64,000 nucleotides of DNA from a virus (IMGVR_UViG_3300029922_000001:166512-230511), one strand, 5' to 3'; positions 49,701-57,885 are shown, counted from the first letter of the stretch. Notes: generated by a model from the sequence alone, not told the origin. Translations and numbers: made by a program.

Positions 49701-51953
49701 GCTTGGGCTGTACCTGCCGCAAGTGCTTCTAGCGTATCTATTGGTAGCACGGTTACTGGTGGTACAGATACTTACATGCTTTACATTACCAATATAGGAA
49801 CTCCAACCTTATCTCAAGATCCTGGTTTGACTTATAACTATGGAAACCAAGCGTTGCAATTGGCTGGTACAGTCTCAAATGCGGCTAATTTGATAGTAAC
49901 AAAAGCTGGAATTACCACAACATCAACAGCGGTTGCCCAAATTGTTAATAGCACTTTATCAACTGGTGGAAGTACTTTACAACAAAGTCCTGCTTTAGAT
50001 TATATTGGTCACGCTTGGAATACAACCGCTACAGCGGCTGATAATTTTGTAAGAATGAGAAGTGAACTTCAAGTTACTTCTGCGGCTACTCCTACTGGTA
50101 CATTTATTTGGAAATCTTCAGTAGATACTGGAACTGCCTCATACACCAATAGAATGACCTTAACCACTGGTGGATTACTTACAGTTTCTAATGGTTTAAC
50201 TATTACAGCAGGAACTTTCACTATTGGTAGTTTTACTTTTGCATTGAGTTCTAATTCAACTTTAAGCCTTAACAGTCAAACGTTGACCATGAATACTACA
50301 ATAGGTAATTTTACTATTGGTGCTGGCACCGGTACTTCTGCTACTCAGCATAATTTTGTTCAATCAGGCACTACTCAATATGTTCTAGAGTCAGCTACCG
50401 CCCCAACAGCGTTGGGTGACATGTATTATGGTAGTACTACTTCTTATGCTACTATGACTAAATTAAGTATAGGAGTTCGTGGTGCAACGTTAGTTGCATC
50501 AACATCAACCCCAACACCAACTTGGCTTGCACCATCCTCCACCGCTGGCGTAGCCATCATTTCTGGAGGTACTGGTGCTGATTTGGCTTATGGTACAATT
50601 GTTGTAGCGGGCGGTGGAACAGGAAATAATACATTTGGCTCTACTAATTCATTATTAGTAACTGGTTCTAGCTCCACAGGAGCATTTGCCACTGTTACTG
50701 GTGCTAGTGGATTATTATATGGTACCGCTGCCAATACCGCTCCTACATTCACCACTTCTATTGGTGCTACTATTACATTCAGTAATGGTGCTACTATTTC
50801 AGGTGGAACCTTTACTTTGAACACATTAGAAAGTTGTACTTTAACTATTACAGGTACTGCTCCAAATGCTGGTAGATCCGATGTTGATACATGGCAACCA
50901 TCAGGTGCCCCAACAACTGATTATTATGCTTATTATCAACAGGTCAAATATGATTCTAACCAAGCGAATACTTTTGGAATTGCTGGTTTAAGATCCGATG
51001 CTATTACCACTGCTACAATGACAAGCTCTACATTGGCTCGCACTGATAGTATGCTTGCTTTTTATAGTCCAGGTCATGGTGGTACAGTATCTCAGGCTAC
51101 AGGTTTAAGAGTTACACAATTAGCTACTTGGTTAGGAACTACTACTAATTATATGGGTGTTCGTATTGAAAGTAACTATACTTCAGGAACATTAACTAAT
51201 GCTGCTGGTTTATATATAGATGTTATTGGTAGTAAGGGTTCTTCATCAGGTGCTTCAGTTTATTTGGTTTCTGATGGAACAGCTAAAACTGGATTATCTT
51301 GGGGAACTAGCACTTCTGCATACACTGCTGATGTAGGTTTATTCCGTTCTGGTGCAGGCACTTTAACTATTACTGGCACGGCAACTGTAACTAATGGTTT
51401 AACTATTAATAATGCAAAAACAACAGTTGCTGCCTCTACAACAGGTTATGCATCCTTAAATATTCCTGCTGGTACAGCCCCAACTTCACCATCTAATGGT
51501 GATACCTATTATGATAGTAGCGGAATTCTTTGGTTCTATGATGGAACGACAGCTAAGAGAATTAATAAGCATCAAGCTTCAATTTGTATGTGTGCTGGTT
51601 ACACTCCAACAGGTACGGGCACTGGAGACGTTTGTGAATTCGTAGTGCCATATAAGGGTGATGGAACTACTCAAATAACTTATAATGTAAGAAGAATTGA
51701 TTTTAGAGTTGGTACTGCTGGTACTGGTGGTAGTGTTACTGTTGAGGTTTACACCGGAACATCTGCATTTCCAGCATATGGTACAGCAACTGTTATTGGA
51801 ACAACAACACTTACAACGGGTACATATGAAAATTCCACAACTTCCTCCTTTACAACGTCCACAGTTCAAAGTGGTAATAAAGTTAGATTTACCCCTGTCA
51901 CCATTGCGGGTACTGCAAACTGGACAGTTATGTTAGAGTTGGAGGAAGCATAA
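46731..51953 (+). CDS. Giant tail fibre protein, mosaic (1740 aa)
   Basis: MAQVDVIITPLTGNIVFYDNDLAAQ start, then fibre modules. Residues ~325-445 and ~600-705 are two copies of an Fn3-like module (YYYFVTFVTTQGETN, SRNIYRTTTGG, YLLTTIGDNTTTSYTDN). Residues ~480-590 are head-like repeats of trimeric adhesin type (TGTRNSAVGYNALNALTTGS, GQNNVGMGHKTL, GSNNTAIGSS). The part after residue ~820 shares long stretches with the 41246-46444 fibre. The last ~130 residues (MCAGYTPTGTGTGDVCEFVV ... VMLELEEA) are a small jelly-roll-like tip. DNA of about 47690-49170 has visibly different codon choice (more GC-ending codons), which points to acquired sequence. Confidence 0.82.
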   Translation: MAQVDVIITPLTGNIVFYDNDLAAQNSVRIQGESQGVLYFAGDGVNIPSSGLTAPTASTNPNQSALPYPGQAANASASNSLFVILDSITGTITPGLSGYEMGSSTLPWRYWGTAANFSGAVTLAATSSLFLANTGGSNGAPLTFSVSASAPTSLSAGQMWWDGTNLNFYTSTTKIFGWADFSNVSGFLSVSHGGTGVGTFTSNGVLYGNTTSAIQVTAASGAIGAILQTTSSGGVPSFANTLPGTYTFSGSGTALTVTNNALISGNTTSPTYYGSSSSGGTLTLSSTSNATKGKILIGSNAAFDEVNTRLGVGTQGPVQRLDVGYGHFRFTTLSHPSAPTVATGSAGSLTGNYYYFVTFVTTQGETNAGIVSSVVTPSSQQVSLTAIPTDATGNATSRNIYRTTTGGASGGPFYLLTTIGDNTTTSYTDNTVDGSLGTINYFSRENTTAGYFYVGTQFSGYSGFSNTIFGQSNQNINNISGTSNVGFGPFTYTSLTTGTRNSAVGYNALNALTTGSYNTGVGCFTLVSVTTGQNNVGMGHKTLQGSIVGSNNTAIGSSCCDYNVNGSSIVSIGYNSLNQNSFSSNITALGTSTDFVCPATFTATATSGAGLNTGVYQYMVTFVVNSNETNPNCIVNAPVSVTTTGSNSQVSITGIPTYTGPYTATRKLYRTKVGGSSTSTFYLLTTIGDNITTSYTDSTADTSLVTTYNPVNSGILIGAGATGLYANQLVIGSTTSSVADAYIGNGIYTSSPQSVTLHATGASASNTAGANFTIAPGQSTGTAAGGFFSVQTAAAGSSGSTFNALTERFRIDSTGLTSVKGSFNAGSSAQMTIDTSGNIGTSGGYTQTGTTANTFSGATTFSAASTALTVNNNATISGLLGVGAASSAGNQLNVVTTAIGNVGIYVNAITGQTANLQNWAVNGTLVANINASGNFTATTTITINNIASGNPISFTASAGVSATQAYILPTNVPSGTGQFLTCTSTAPYQFAWAVPAASASSVSIGSTVTGGTDTYMLYITNIGTPTLSQDPGLTYNYGNQALQLAGTVSNAANLIVTKAGITTTSTAVAQIVNSTLSTGGSTLQQSPALDYIGHAWNTTATAADNFVRMRSELQVTSAATPTGTFIWKSSVDTGTASYTNRMTLTTGGLLTVSNGLTITAGTFTIGSFTFALSSNSTLSLNSQTLTMNTTIGNFTIGAGTGTSATQHNFVQSGTTQYVLESATAPTALGDMYYGSTTSYATMTKLSIGVRGATLVASTSTPTPTWLAPSSTAGVAIISGGTGADLAYGTIVVAGGGTGNNTFGSTNSLLVTGSSSTGAFATVTGASGLLYGTAANTAPTFTTSIGATITFSNGATISGGTFTLNTLESCTLTITGTAPNAGRSDVDTWQPSGAPTTDYYAYYQQVKYDSNQANTFGIAGLRSDAITTATMTSSTLARTDSMLAFYSPGHGGTVSQATGLRVTQLATWLGTTTNYMGVRIESNYTSGTLTNAAGLYIDVIGSKGSSSGASVYLVSDGTAKTGLSWGTSTSAYTADVGLFRSGAGTLTITGTATVTNGLTINNAKTTVAASTTGYASLNIPAGTAPTSPSNGDTYYDSSGILWFYDGTTAKRINKHQASICMCAGYTPTGTGTGDVCEFVVPYKGDGTTQITYNVRRIDFRVGTAGTGGSVTVEVYTGTSAFPAYGTATVIGTTTLTTGTYENSTTSSFTTSTVQSGNKVRFTPVTIAGTANWTVMLELEEA

Positions 51954-51954
51954 T

Positions 51955-52689
51955 ATGGCAATTACATTAGTTAATAATAATTATACTACATCAACTTTAG
52001 GACCTTCTCCATCAAGTATTTCGGCTACTGTTACAGCCGCAACAAGTGGAAATGTTTTGATTTTAGCATTGATGGTGCCTAAAGCTGGAACGATTTCTTC
52101 TTTAGCATTAACTAATGTAACTTGGACACTCGCTTCATCTGTAGCAAGTAATGGTTTATATGAGTTATATATTTATTATGGAATTGTAAGCGGAACTGGA
52201 GGTACTTCATTAACATTTACTGTGACTGGTGCTAGTTCTGGTCAACCATGTAGTATTCAAATGTCAGAATGGTCTGGACTAAGTACTTCTACTGTTGTTG
52301 ATGGTTCTCCAGTAACAAATGCACAAGCTTTACAAACAGGAATTTCAGAAACTACATCTACAGGGAGCTTGACAACTGGCACTGCTGGTGATTTAGTGAT
52401 TGCATTTATGTGCGCTGATGGTTCTGCTGGTTCTGGATATAGTGCAAGTGGTTCACCTGGTAATTCGTTTACATCTATTAGCACAACAAATAGTGGTGGT
52501 GCCGCTATTATCGCAACACAGTTAGCATACCAAATTGAGAGTTCTACAGGCACTTATTCTAGTAGCCAAGCGTTCTCTGGAGGTTCTTCTCAAAACTTTT
52601 ATTGCACAAGTATTATTCTTGGTTTCTTAGCGGCTACTGGTGGCGGTGGTGGTGCTGTTCGTCGTCGTTGTTGGGTGAGTATGAGTTAA
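51955..52689 (+). CDS. Fibre-tip-like beta protein (244 aa)
   Basis: Starts directly after the stop of the preceding fibre (TAATATGG). MAITLVNNNYTTSTLGPSPSS begins a beta-sandwich-like protein (VLILALMVPKAGTISSLALT, TAGDLVIAFMCADGSAG, CTSIILGFLAATGGGGG) with a short basic end (VRRRCWVSMS). Several tailed phages and bacterial surface proteins carry similar ~220-residue beta domains. A tip or accessory adhesin function is likely from context; the polyglycine and RRRC end is unusual. Confidence 0.6.
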   Translation: MAITLVNNNYTTSTLGPSPSSISATVTAATSGNVLILALMVPKAGTISSLALTNVTWTLASSVASNGLYELYIYYGIVSGTGGTSLTFTVTGASSGQPCSIQMSEWSGLSTSTVVDGSPVTNAQALQTGISETTSTGSLTTGTAGDLVIAFMCADGSAGSGYSASGSPGNSFTSISTTNSGGAAIIATQLAYQIESSTGTYSSSQAFSGGSSQNFYCTSIILGFLAATGGGGGAVRRRCWVSMS

Positions 52690-52701
52690 TAGGACGGTAT
52701 T

Positions 52702-53748
52702 ATGAGATTTCATTTATTGGGTTTGCCAAATGCGCCTATTAGTAAAAAATACAATTCAAATCCATTTATTATTAAATGTTATCACATGGCAGATATGATG
52801 ACTTCTTTAGGTTATGAAGTCTTTACGTATGGGGTTGAAGGATCTGAGGCTAATGCAAACAATATTACATGTTTAAGTAATGAATCATTTGATCATTTTT
52901 ATCCTTATAATCCTGAAATTGTTGGATATGATTATGACGATTTACAACCTTGGCGTGAATTCAACAGTAATTGCGCTAGAGCTATTGAAACCAATAAACA
53001 AGATGGTGATGTTATCTTATGTCCTATGGGGCATTATCATGATTTAGTCAGGGATCATACAAAATTGCCATGTGTTGAATTTAGTATTGGTCATATTGCT
53101 TCTACTGATAAAAACTACAGAATATTTGAAAGTTATTCTTGGGCTAATTTTGTATATGGTAGTGAAAACAAACAATTACCACACGAAATGGACACTGTAA
53201 TTCCTGCGTTTTTCGATCCTAAAGATTTTGACTCAACTCAAGAGACTGAAAAATACTTATTGTTTATAGGGCGATTAATTCCTGAAAAGGGAATTGATTT
53301 AGCTATAAAAACTGCGGAATATGCCAAAATGAAGTTAATTGTTGCGGGTGTTGGCGATTACAAGCCACAAAGTGATTACGTAGAATATATTGGATCTATC
53401 AACGTGGAGCAACGTAAAGAATTACTTGCTAAAGCTAAAGCTTTATTGGTCCCAAGTCAATACAATGAACCATTTGGTTCTGTAGTGATTGAAGCTATGT
53501 TATCGGGAACACCAATTATTAGTTCTAATCGTGGTGCTTTACCGGAAATCAATCTTCATAGGCAAACAGGCTTCGTTTGTTGGTGTGAGCAAGATTACTA
53601 TGACGCTTATGATAACTTAATTAAATTACAAACCGATAAAAATTGGAAACATTATGACCAATATTCAAAAGAAAAAGTGCGTTGGTCTTATGATACATAT
53701 TTTAAACGATTAGATCAGTATTTGAAACAGGATGTTAAGACAAATTAA
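52702..53748 (+). CDS. Glycosyltransferase, GT4-type (GT-B fold)
   Basis: 348 residues. The N-terminal half resembles GT-B acceptor domains (FHLLGLPNAPISKKYN ... YHMADMMTSLGYEVFTYG). The C-terminal half has the nucleotide-sugar site: YLLFIGRLIPEKGIDLAIKTA (~177-197), VEYIGSINVEQRKELLAKAKALLVPSQ and the E-x7-E motif NEPFGSVVIEAMLSGTPII (~253-271), SNRGALPEI. It transfers a sugar from an activated donor. Located between fibre genes with its own AGGA site, it may glycosylate a fibre or the host surface. Confidence 0.88.
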   Translation: MRFHLLGLPNAPISKKYNSNPFIIKCYHMADMMTSLGYEVFTYGVEGSEANANNITCLSNESFDHFYPYNPEIVGYDYDDLQPWREFNSNCARAIETNKQDGDVILCPMGHYHDLVRDHTKLPCVEFSIGHIASTDKNYRIFESYSWANFVYGSENKQLPHEMDTVIPAFFDPKDFDSTQETEKYLLFIGRLIPEKGIDLAIKTAEYAKMKLIVAGVGDYKPQSDYVEYIGSINVEQRKELLAKAKALLVPSQYNEPFGSVVIEAMLSGTPIISSNRGALPEINLHRQTGFVCWCEQDYYDAYDNLIKLQTDKNWKHYDQYSKEKVRWSYDTYFKRLDQYLKQDVKTN

Positions 53749-53762
53749 GGAATAAATAAAAT

Positions 53763-55013
53763 ATGAACTATTTGATTATACCACCAAGAGGATTAGCCTC
53801 TAGTTTAGGTACACTATTTGTAACTAATGTAAACTCCAAAAATGGTGCATTATCCATTACTGGTGGCAGTGGTATAAGTATTGATAATACTGGTTTAAGT
53901 GAAATTGTTGTTAATGTTACAACAAATGTAGTACAATCCAATTTAGCGGTGTCTTTTTCCGCTCCTGTCACTTTATCCAGCGTCATCATTCCATTGGCTG
54001 CATCAGCCCCTGGATCGCCAACAAATGGTAATCTATATTACAATACAAGTAACTCTGAATTGCAATTATACTACAGTTCTTCCTGGGTCGTTTTAAATGC
54101 AACTGGTGGTTCAATTGGTGGTACTTTATCGGGAGGTCCAAACACTGGCAGTTTACTATTTGTTGGTAGTGCTGGTGTTCTTACTCAAAATACAAATCTT
54201 GTAGTTAAAACAACTTCAGGTGTACAAGTTGGAATTGGTACCAGCACTCCAAGTACTGCATTGCAGGTTATTGGAACAGTTAAATCAACTGCATTATTAG
54301 CTACTAGTTTAGCTACAGCAACAACACCAGGTGCTAATTTAGTTACTTCAGATGGTAGTGGTAATTTAATTGCGGCTTTACCATCAACAGTTATTGGTTC
54401 TGTTGGCGTTTTACAAGGTACAAATACAGGTCCATTAGTTATTAATTCAACTAATACAATGACTTTATCAGGTGCTGGATTGTTAGGTGTTTATATTGAT
54501 AATAGTGGCAATGTAGGTATTGGAACTAATGTAGTAACCACTAAACTAACTGTTTTAGGAAATATTCAAGCTACTAATATTGGAGTAAGTAATGTTGGAA
54601 GCATAGAAAAGGGTGAAGACGTTGTATTAAGCGGCAGTAGTCAACAGTTAGCTTGTAAATCCTTATTAGATTTTGCTGGTAGTATTGTAGCCACTTTAAC
54701 TACCACTAATAATACAATTGATCCTACTGGACGTGTGGTTATTCAATTAACTACTGGAAGTCCTTGGTTATCAACTGATAGAATGGCTTTAACTACAAAT
54801 AAGGGGCATCACACTCAAACATTAGTATTACAATGGGTTAATTCGGTTACAGCACCAAATCCTATATTGGTATCAGGTGGAAATATTTTATTAACTGCTA
54901 ATTGGGTACCTGCTCAAAACAACATATTAGTATTAATGTACATTTGCAATAGCATTGGAACTGCTGGTAATTGGGCAGGTACTTGGTGTGAGATATCTAG
55001 AAGTGCGATTTAA
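53763..55013 (+). CDS. Tail fibre protein (416 aa)
   Basis: MNYLIIPPRGLASSLGTLFVTNVNSKNGALSITGGSGI opens like the collar of other fibres. The middle has LSASAPGSPTNGNLYYNT-type and TPSTALQVIGTVKSTAL modules. The C-terminal 140 residues (KGEDVVLSGSSQQLACKSLLDF ... NNILVLMYICNSIGTAGNWAGTWCEISRSAI) form a separate compact domain, probably the tip. Its last 4 nt overlap the end of the convergent DUF2997 gene. It is the last plus-strand fibre of the block. Confidence 0.72.
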   Translation: MNYLIIPPRGLASSLGTLFVTNVNSKNGALSITGGSGISIDNTGLSEIVVNVTTNVVQSNLAVSFSAPVTLSSVIIPLAASAPGSPTNGNLYYNTSNSELQLYYSSSWVVLNATGGSIGGTLSGGPNTGSLLFVGSAGVLTQNTNLVVKTTSGVQVGIGTSTPSTALQVIGTVKSTALLATSLATATTPGANLVTSDGSGNLIAALPSTVIGSVGVLQGTNTGPLVINSTNTMTLSGAGLLGVYIDNSGNVGIGTNVVTTKLTVLGNIQATNIGVSNVGSIEKGEDVVLSGSSQQLACKSLLDFAGSIVATLTTTNNTIDPTGRVVIQLTTGSPWLSTDRMALTTNKGHHTQTLVLQWVNSVTAPNPILVSGGNILLTANWVPAQNNILVLMYICNSIGTAGNWAGTWCEISRSAI

Positions 55014-55219
55014 CTTTTAGTTTGATTTTGAACGTGTGGTTTTACAGCAGATTTTTTATAGTAGTCATCTTCTTTGTGTGTTTCTATAACATTAAAACCA
55101 GGAATTTTATCTAAAAATTCCATCAACTTCAAACATTCTGGACCTTCAGTACCTTCTGGTTTAACGTGAATTTGTCCATTTTTATCAATTTCAATATGTA
55201 GTTCAACTTTTTTTGCCAT
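55010..55219 (-). CDS. DUF2997 family protein (69 aa)
   Basis: MAKKVELHIEIDKNGQIHVKPEGTEGPECLKLMEFLDKIPGF fits DUF2997 along its length: an N-terminal strand with IxID.xG, an EGxxGxxC turn (the usual Cys is present) and the helix after it, then a Tyr-containing end. In cyanobacteria and phages it is encoded beside DUF1257, as here, where its ATG directly follows the DUF1257 stop (TAAATG). The biochemical role of the pair is not established. Confidence 0.8.
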   Translation of the reverse strand: MAKKVELHIEIDKNGQIHVKPEGTEGPECLKLMEFLDKIPGFNVIETHKEDDYYKKSAVKPHVQNQTKS

Positions 55220-55639
55220 TTAAATAACCTTTGATGATATAATGCTTACATTTACCCGTGCTTTTTGTTTTAGATTAGTAGTGCGAGTGTTTTTAAATCT
55301 ATTCATAGATAAAGCTTTTTCAATACCAGCTTTAGCATAAGCTTGTATTACTCTTTTATCAATTTCTAAATTTTTATCGTAATCACTAATTTTCATTAGA
55401 TAACTTTGTGTTTTATCATCCCATTCAAAACCTAAATCATTTGATGCACCTGTAAAAATTGCATTTAATTGTTGTCTTGGTATAATAATACTAGCAGCTT
55501 CTGGTCTTTCATCACCCATAAAGCCTTTAAGTTTTACTTTAGTATCTGTTACAGTTGGTTTAAATCCTAACTCTTCTAAACCTGTCAACAGAAATTCTTT
55601 GATTTTAAGATCGCATTGAATGATTTTATATGCAGACAT
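55220..55639 (-). CDS. DUF1257 (Ycf35-like) protein, 139 aa
   Basis: MSAYKIIQCDLKIKEFLLTGLEELGFKPTV, then an Ile-rich strand region, DLGFEWDDKTQSYLMKISDYDKN and the family hallmark EIDKRVIQAYAKAGIEKAL. Family members are ~110-140 residues and occur as ycf35 in plastids and cyanobacteria, and in phages, next to DUF2997 and often near an AAA+ ATPase. No AAA+ gene lies next to this pair. A TATACT box is 6 nt before the ATG, again suggesting a leaderless message. Confidence 0.78.
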   Translation of the reverse strand: MSAYKIIQCDLKIKEFLLTGLEELGFKPTVTDTKVKLKGFMGDERPEAASIIIPRQQLNAIFTGASNDLGFEWDDKTQSYLMKISDYDKNLEIDKRVIQAYAKAGIEKALSMNRFKNTRTTNLKQKARVNVSIISSKVI

Positions 55640-55681
55640 AATATAAGTATACGCCTCATGTAATGATATTTCCTTGATTTA

Positions 55682-56026
55682 TTATTGATTTAATAAAAAT
55701 GTATTATATTTAGGCATTAAATTAATTAATATTTTACATTTAGGACAGTGTAAAATATTAGATTTAATTTCTAGTGGTAATTTATCTGAAACATCATTAG
55801 GTATTTCTAATGGAATATTACGAATAGATGGTAGCCCACTTCCATTAAAATAAACAGGTTCTAAAAAACAAAATGGACAACCAAAAATTTTATTAAGTTT
55901 ACCGTTGTTAGCACCAACAACGGTGTCTTCAAGTAAAAATAAATCTTCTTCTGTAAAATTTTCAGACAGGTTATCTATTATTTTTTTATAAAACTCCGGG
56001 TGTGTATTTTTTAAATTAGTAATCAT
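55682..56026 (-). CDS. Zinc-ribbon protein (114 aa)
   Basis: MITNLKNTHPEFYKKIIDNLSENFTEEDL forms a short helical N-terminus. Two CxxC knuckles follow, FGCPFCFLEPVYF (~49-52) and LHCPKCKILINL (~93-96), separated by about 40 residues, a zinc-ribbon arrangement. Such small ribbons bind nucleic acid or protein. Its ATG overlaps the preceding stop (TAATG), so it is the last member of a coupled three-gene operon (56713-55682). Confidence 0.6.
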   Translation of the reverse strand: MITNLKNTHPEFYKKIIDNLSENFTEEDLFLLEDTVVGANNGKLNKIFGCPFCFLEPVYFNGSGLPSIRNIPLEIPNDVSDKLPLEIKSNILHCPKCKILINLMPKYNTFLLNQ

Positions 56027-56376
56027 TATAGTTGAATTTTTTTATCAATTGATACTTCTTCGTTTGTAATATCTTGGTTGTCATAAATTACAATACAATT
56101 TTCTTGAAACCAATTAAGTGTATTAGATAGTGTTTCTCTTAGTATCACAATTCCGTGTAGTAAAATAGCCCCTAGTTCACTGTTTCTTCCTGAATTACTC
56201 ATTCCTTCAGTTAAAATATAGGTTGCGGCAAGTGCTTCTTCAATTCTTTGCATAACGATATCGGGAGATTCAGAAGCTAAATCATTTTTAATATCTTGTT
56301 CCTTTTGTTCAAAATCTTTACGACTTTCTTCAATATCTTCTTCAATATCTTCTTCAATAATTTTATTCTGTCTCAA
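56026..56376 (-). CDS. Hypothetical acidic helical protein (116 aa)
   Basis: MRQNKIIEEDIEEDIEESRKDFEQKEQD: an acidic, repetitive N-terminal helix (EEDIEEDIEES), then RIEEALAATYILTEGMSNSGRNSELGAILLHGIVILRETLSNTLNWF and a polar end. It overlaps the upstream gene by 14 nt and the downstream gene by 1 nt. Probably a partner of the RHH-like protein encoded just upstream. No family recognised. Confidence 0.5.
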   Translation of the reverse strand: MRQNKIIEEDIEEDIEESRKDFEQKEQDIKNDLASESPDIVMQRIEEALAATYILTEGMSNSGRNSELGAILLHGIVILRETLSNTLNWFQENCIVIYDNQDITNEEVSIDKKIQL

Positions 56377-56713
56377 CTTTCAACTCCTTGTGTAAAACAA
56401 AATAATAAATAGCTGATGTTATTATTCTACAATATGAAATTTTTTTTCTAGAAAAAGCATCTGATTTAAAATTATCCATTTGAAGAAAAAGTTCCATAGG
56501 TAAGTCCACTACGGAAATCTTGTCATATTCAAGTTTAGTTTTATGTATTATTTTTCTTTTAGCACTTTTTTGATTTAATAATTTATGTAATGCAAATATA
56601 ATTGCATCTTTTTTGGATATATTGTTTTTTCTTGTGTGTGTATCAAATTCTTCCATCATGCCTTCTGGCAAATAATACACTATACGTTTAATATTTTTCT
56701 TAATCGGTTCCAT
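56363..56713 (-). CDS. Double ribbon-helix-helix-like DNA-binding protein (116 aa)
   Basis: Two similar halves. Residues ~8-48 (IKRIVYYLPEGMMEEFDTHTRKNNISKKDAIIFALHKLL) and ~66-112 (ISVVDLPMELFLQMDNFKSDAFSRKKISYCRIITSAIYYFVLHK) each read as strand, helix A and helix B with SKK or SRKK before the second helix, the pattern of RHH (Arc/MetJ) repressors. RHH proteins usually bind DNA as dimers of one unit; two units in one chain would make a single-chain dimer. AAGGA upstream of the ATG supports the start. It could regulate its own operon. Confidence 0.5.
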   Translation of the reverse strand: MEPIKKNIKRIVYYLPEGMMEEFDTHTRKNNISKKDAIIFALHKLLNQKSAKRKIIHKTKLEYDKISVVDLPMELFLQMDNFKSDAFSRKKISYCRIITSAIYYFVLHKELKVETE

Positions 56714-56743
56714 CTTTCATCCTTATAGGCTAATTTTATATAT

Positions 56744-57700
56744 TTATACAGGATTTGCAGGTACTACTTCCTTCAAAGTGATAAAATTCATAGGTAATCC
56801 ACTACTTGCTGACATTCTCAACCAGTATTGTGGTCCATAGACAATAACTTGTGGAGGAAGTAAGTTGTCGCTATGTCTTCCTGCTAAGTTAGCATCTACG
56901 GCAGCTTGAATTGCATATTCAGGATCTTGTGTTAATTCTGTAGGTACCCAATCGGCTGGTGGTATAATTCTCATAACACCACTGTAAGCAAGATGTACCA
57001 AACCACTACTGTCATTATTAGATGTTCCATCAATAAGATTTCCAGTAGGTAGATTTGTCCAGGCACCATTCCAATATTGAATAGTTACACCAGCGGTATT
57101 CCAAGTTTGTGGTTTATTAAAGAATAAATTGGTAATAGGAGAGAATGATGCCATATACCATTGATCAGTACTATTTTGCAATACAGGAAATCCATAAGGG
57201 TTCATTGATTGTTTAAGTTCTCTTGTATAATCAATGAAACTGTTATCTGGGTGATTTACAAAATTCTTGAAACTAATATCGTTTAACCAAGGCGTAGTAT
57301 CAGTAGCACTTAATGTACTAGGTTCTCTACCTTCACCAATTGCTGTAACATTGAAAATAGTTCCAGGTGTAATTGCTGAAGCATTAATTTTGATATACAA
57401 GCAATTAGTTCGATATAAATCTTCAACATATAATTCATTAAAAAAAATATTTTCATTTAAACTACCTGCTGTTACCGCGCCCCAGGTCATAGCCAAATTA
57501 GTATTATTTGCATCTTCACCAGAATGGTTTACAATTGTGAAGGTTGGACTAGATACAGAGTGGTTTGCAGTTACAATCAATTGATTTAATACAGAAAAAT
57601 TCTCCCAATTGAAAATTGTAAGATAAACAGTGTTACCTGCTGAAGCCACACTGTATCCAGATGCTTTAATTCTTTTTTTAAACGTTGAATAGTAACTCAT
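56744..57700 (-). CDS. Virion structural protein (318 aa)
   Basis: MSYYSTFKKRIKASGYSVASAGNTVYLTIFNWENF. A beta-rich protein with aromatic-rich strands (NTAGVTIQYWNGAWTNL, SGVMRIIPPADWVP, VIVYGPQYWLRMSASSG), typical of tail or baseplate proteins. No membrane segment, signal or catalytic motif. It is read opposite to the fibre block but is flanked by it. The virion role is inferred. Confidence 0.55.
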   Translation of the reverse strand: MSYYSTFKKRIKASGYSVASAGNTVYLTIFNWENFSVLNQLIVTANHSVSSPTFTIVNHSGEDANNTNLAMTWGAVTAGSLNENIFFNELYVEDLYRTNCLYIKINASAITPGTIFNVTAIGEGREPSTLSATDTTPWLNDISFKNFVNHPDNSFIDYTRELKQSMNPYGFPVLQNSTDQWYMASFSPITNLFFNKPQTWNTAGVTIQYWNGAWTNLPTGNLIDGTSNNDSSGLVHLAYSGVMRIIPPADWVPTELTQDPEYAIQAAVDANLAGRHSDNLLPPQVIVYGPQYWLRMSASSGLPMNFITLKEVVPANPV

Positions 57701-57739
57701 TTTTATTAATCCCTAGATAACAAGTTAGGAAAACGTCTT

Positions 57740-57769
57740 AAAGATTCCTTTTACTAGAAGGATTTTTTG
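57740..57769 (+). terminator. Intrinsic terminator on the plus strand
   Basis: AAAGATTCCTT (57740-57750), loop TTACTAG, AAGGATTTTTT (57758-57768): about ten pairs with one T-T opposition and a run of six T. No plus-strand gene ends here; it would stop transcripts reading antisense through 55010-57700 from the fibre block. Confidence 0.6.
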
Positions 57770-57793
57770 ATATGGAGCGTGTACAATATCCAT

Positions 57794-57849
57794 AGTTGAA
57801 TTGCATACCTTGTGAAATGGCATGACGGGGTTCTCTATAGAATTCAACT
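57794..57849 (+). other. Structured intergenic segment before the DHH gene
   Basis: AGTTGAATT (57794-57802) and AATTCAACT (57841-57849) are perfectly complementary and enclose 38 nt with a smaller CC/GG, CAT/ATG helix. It lies between a terminator and the promoter of the DHH gene and upstream of that transcription start. It may be a small RNA, an operator-like inverted repeat or the leader of the divergent gene 56744-57700. Confidence 0.35.
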
Positions 57850-57855
57850 TCGAGT

Positions 57856-57885
57856 TTTACAATCAAGACTGATTCTCCTTATAAT
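57856..57885 (+). promoter_or_regulatory. Promoter of the DHH/ThyX operon
   Basis: TTTACA (57856-57861), an 18-nt spacer and TATAAT (57880-57885); the ATG at 57891 is 5 nt downstream. A near-consensus sigma70 promoter with no room for a Shine-Dalgarno. Confidence 0.8.
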
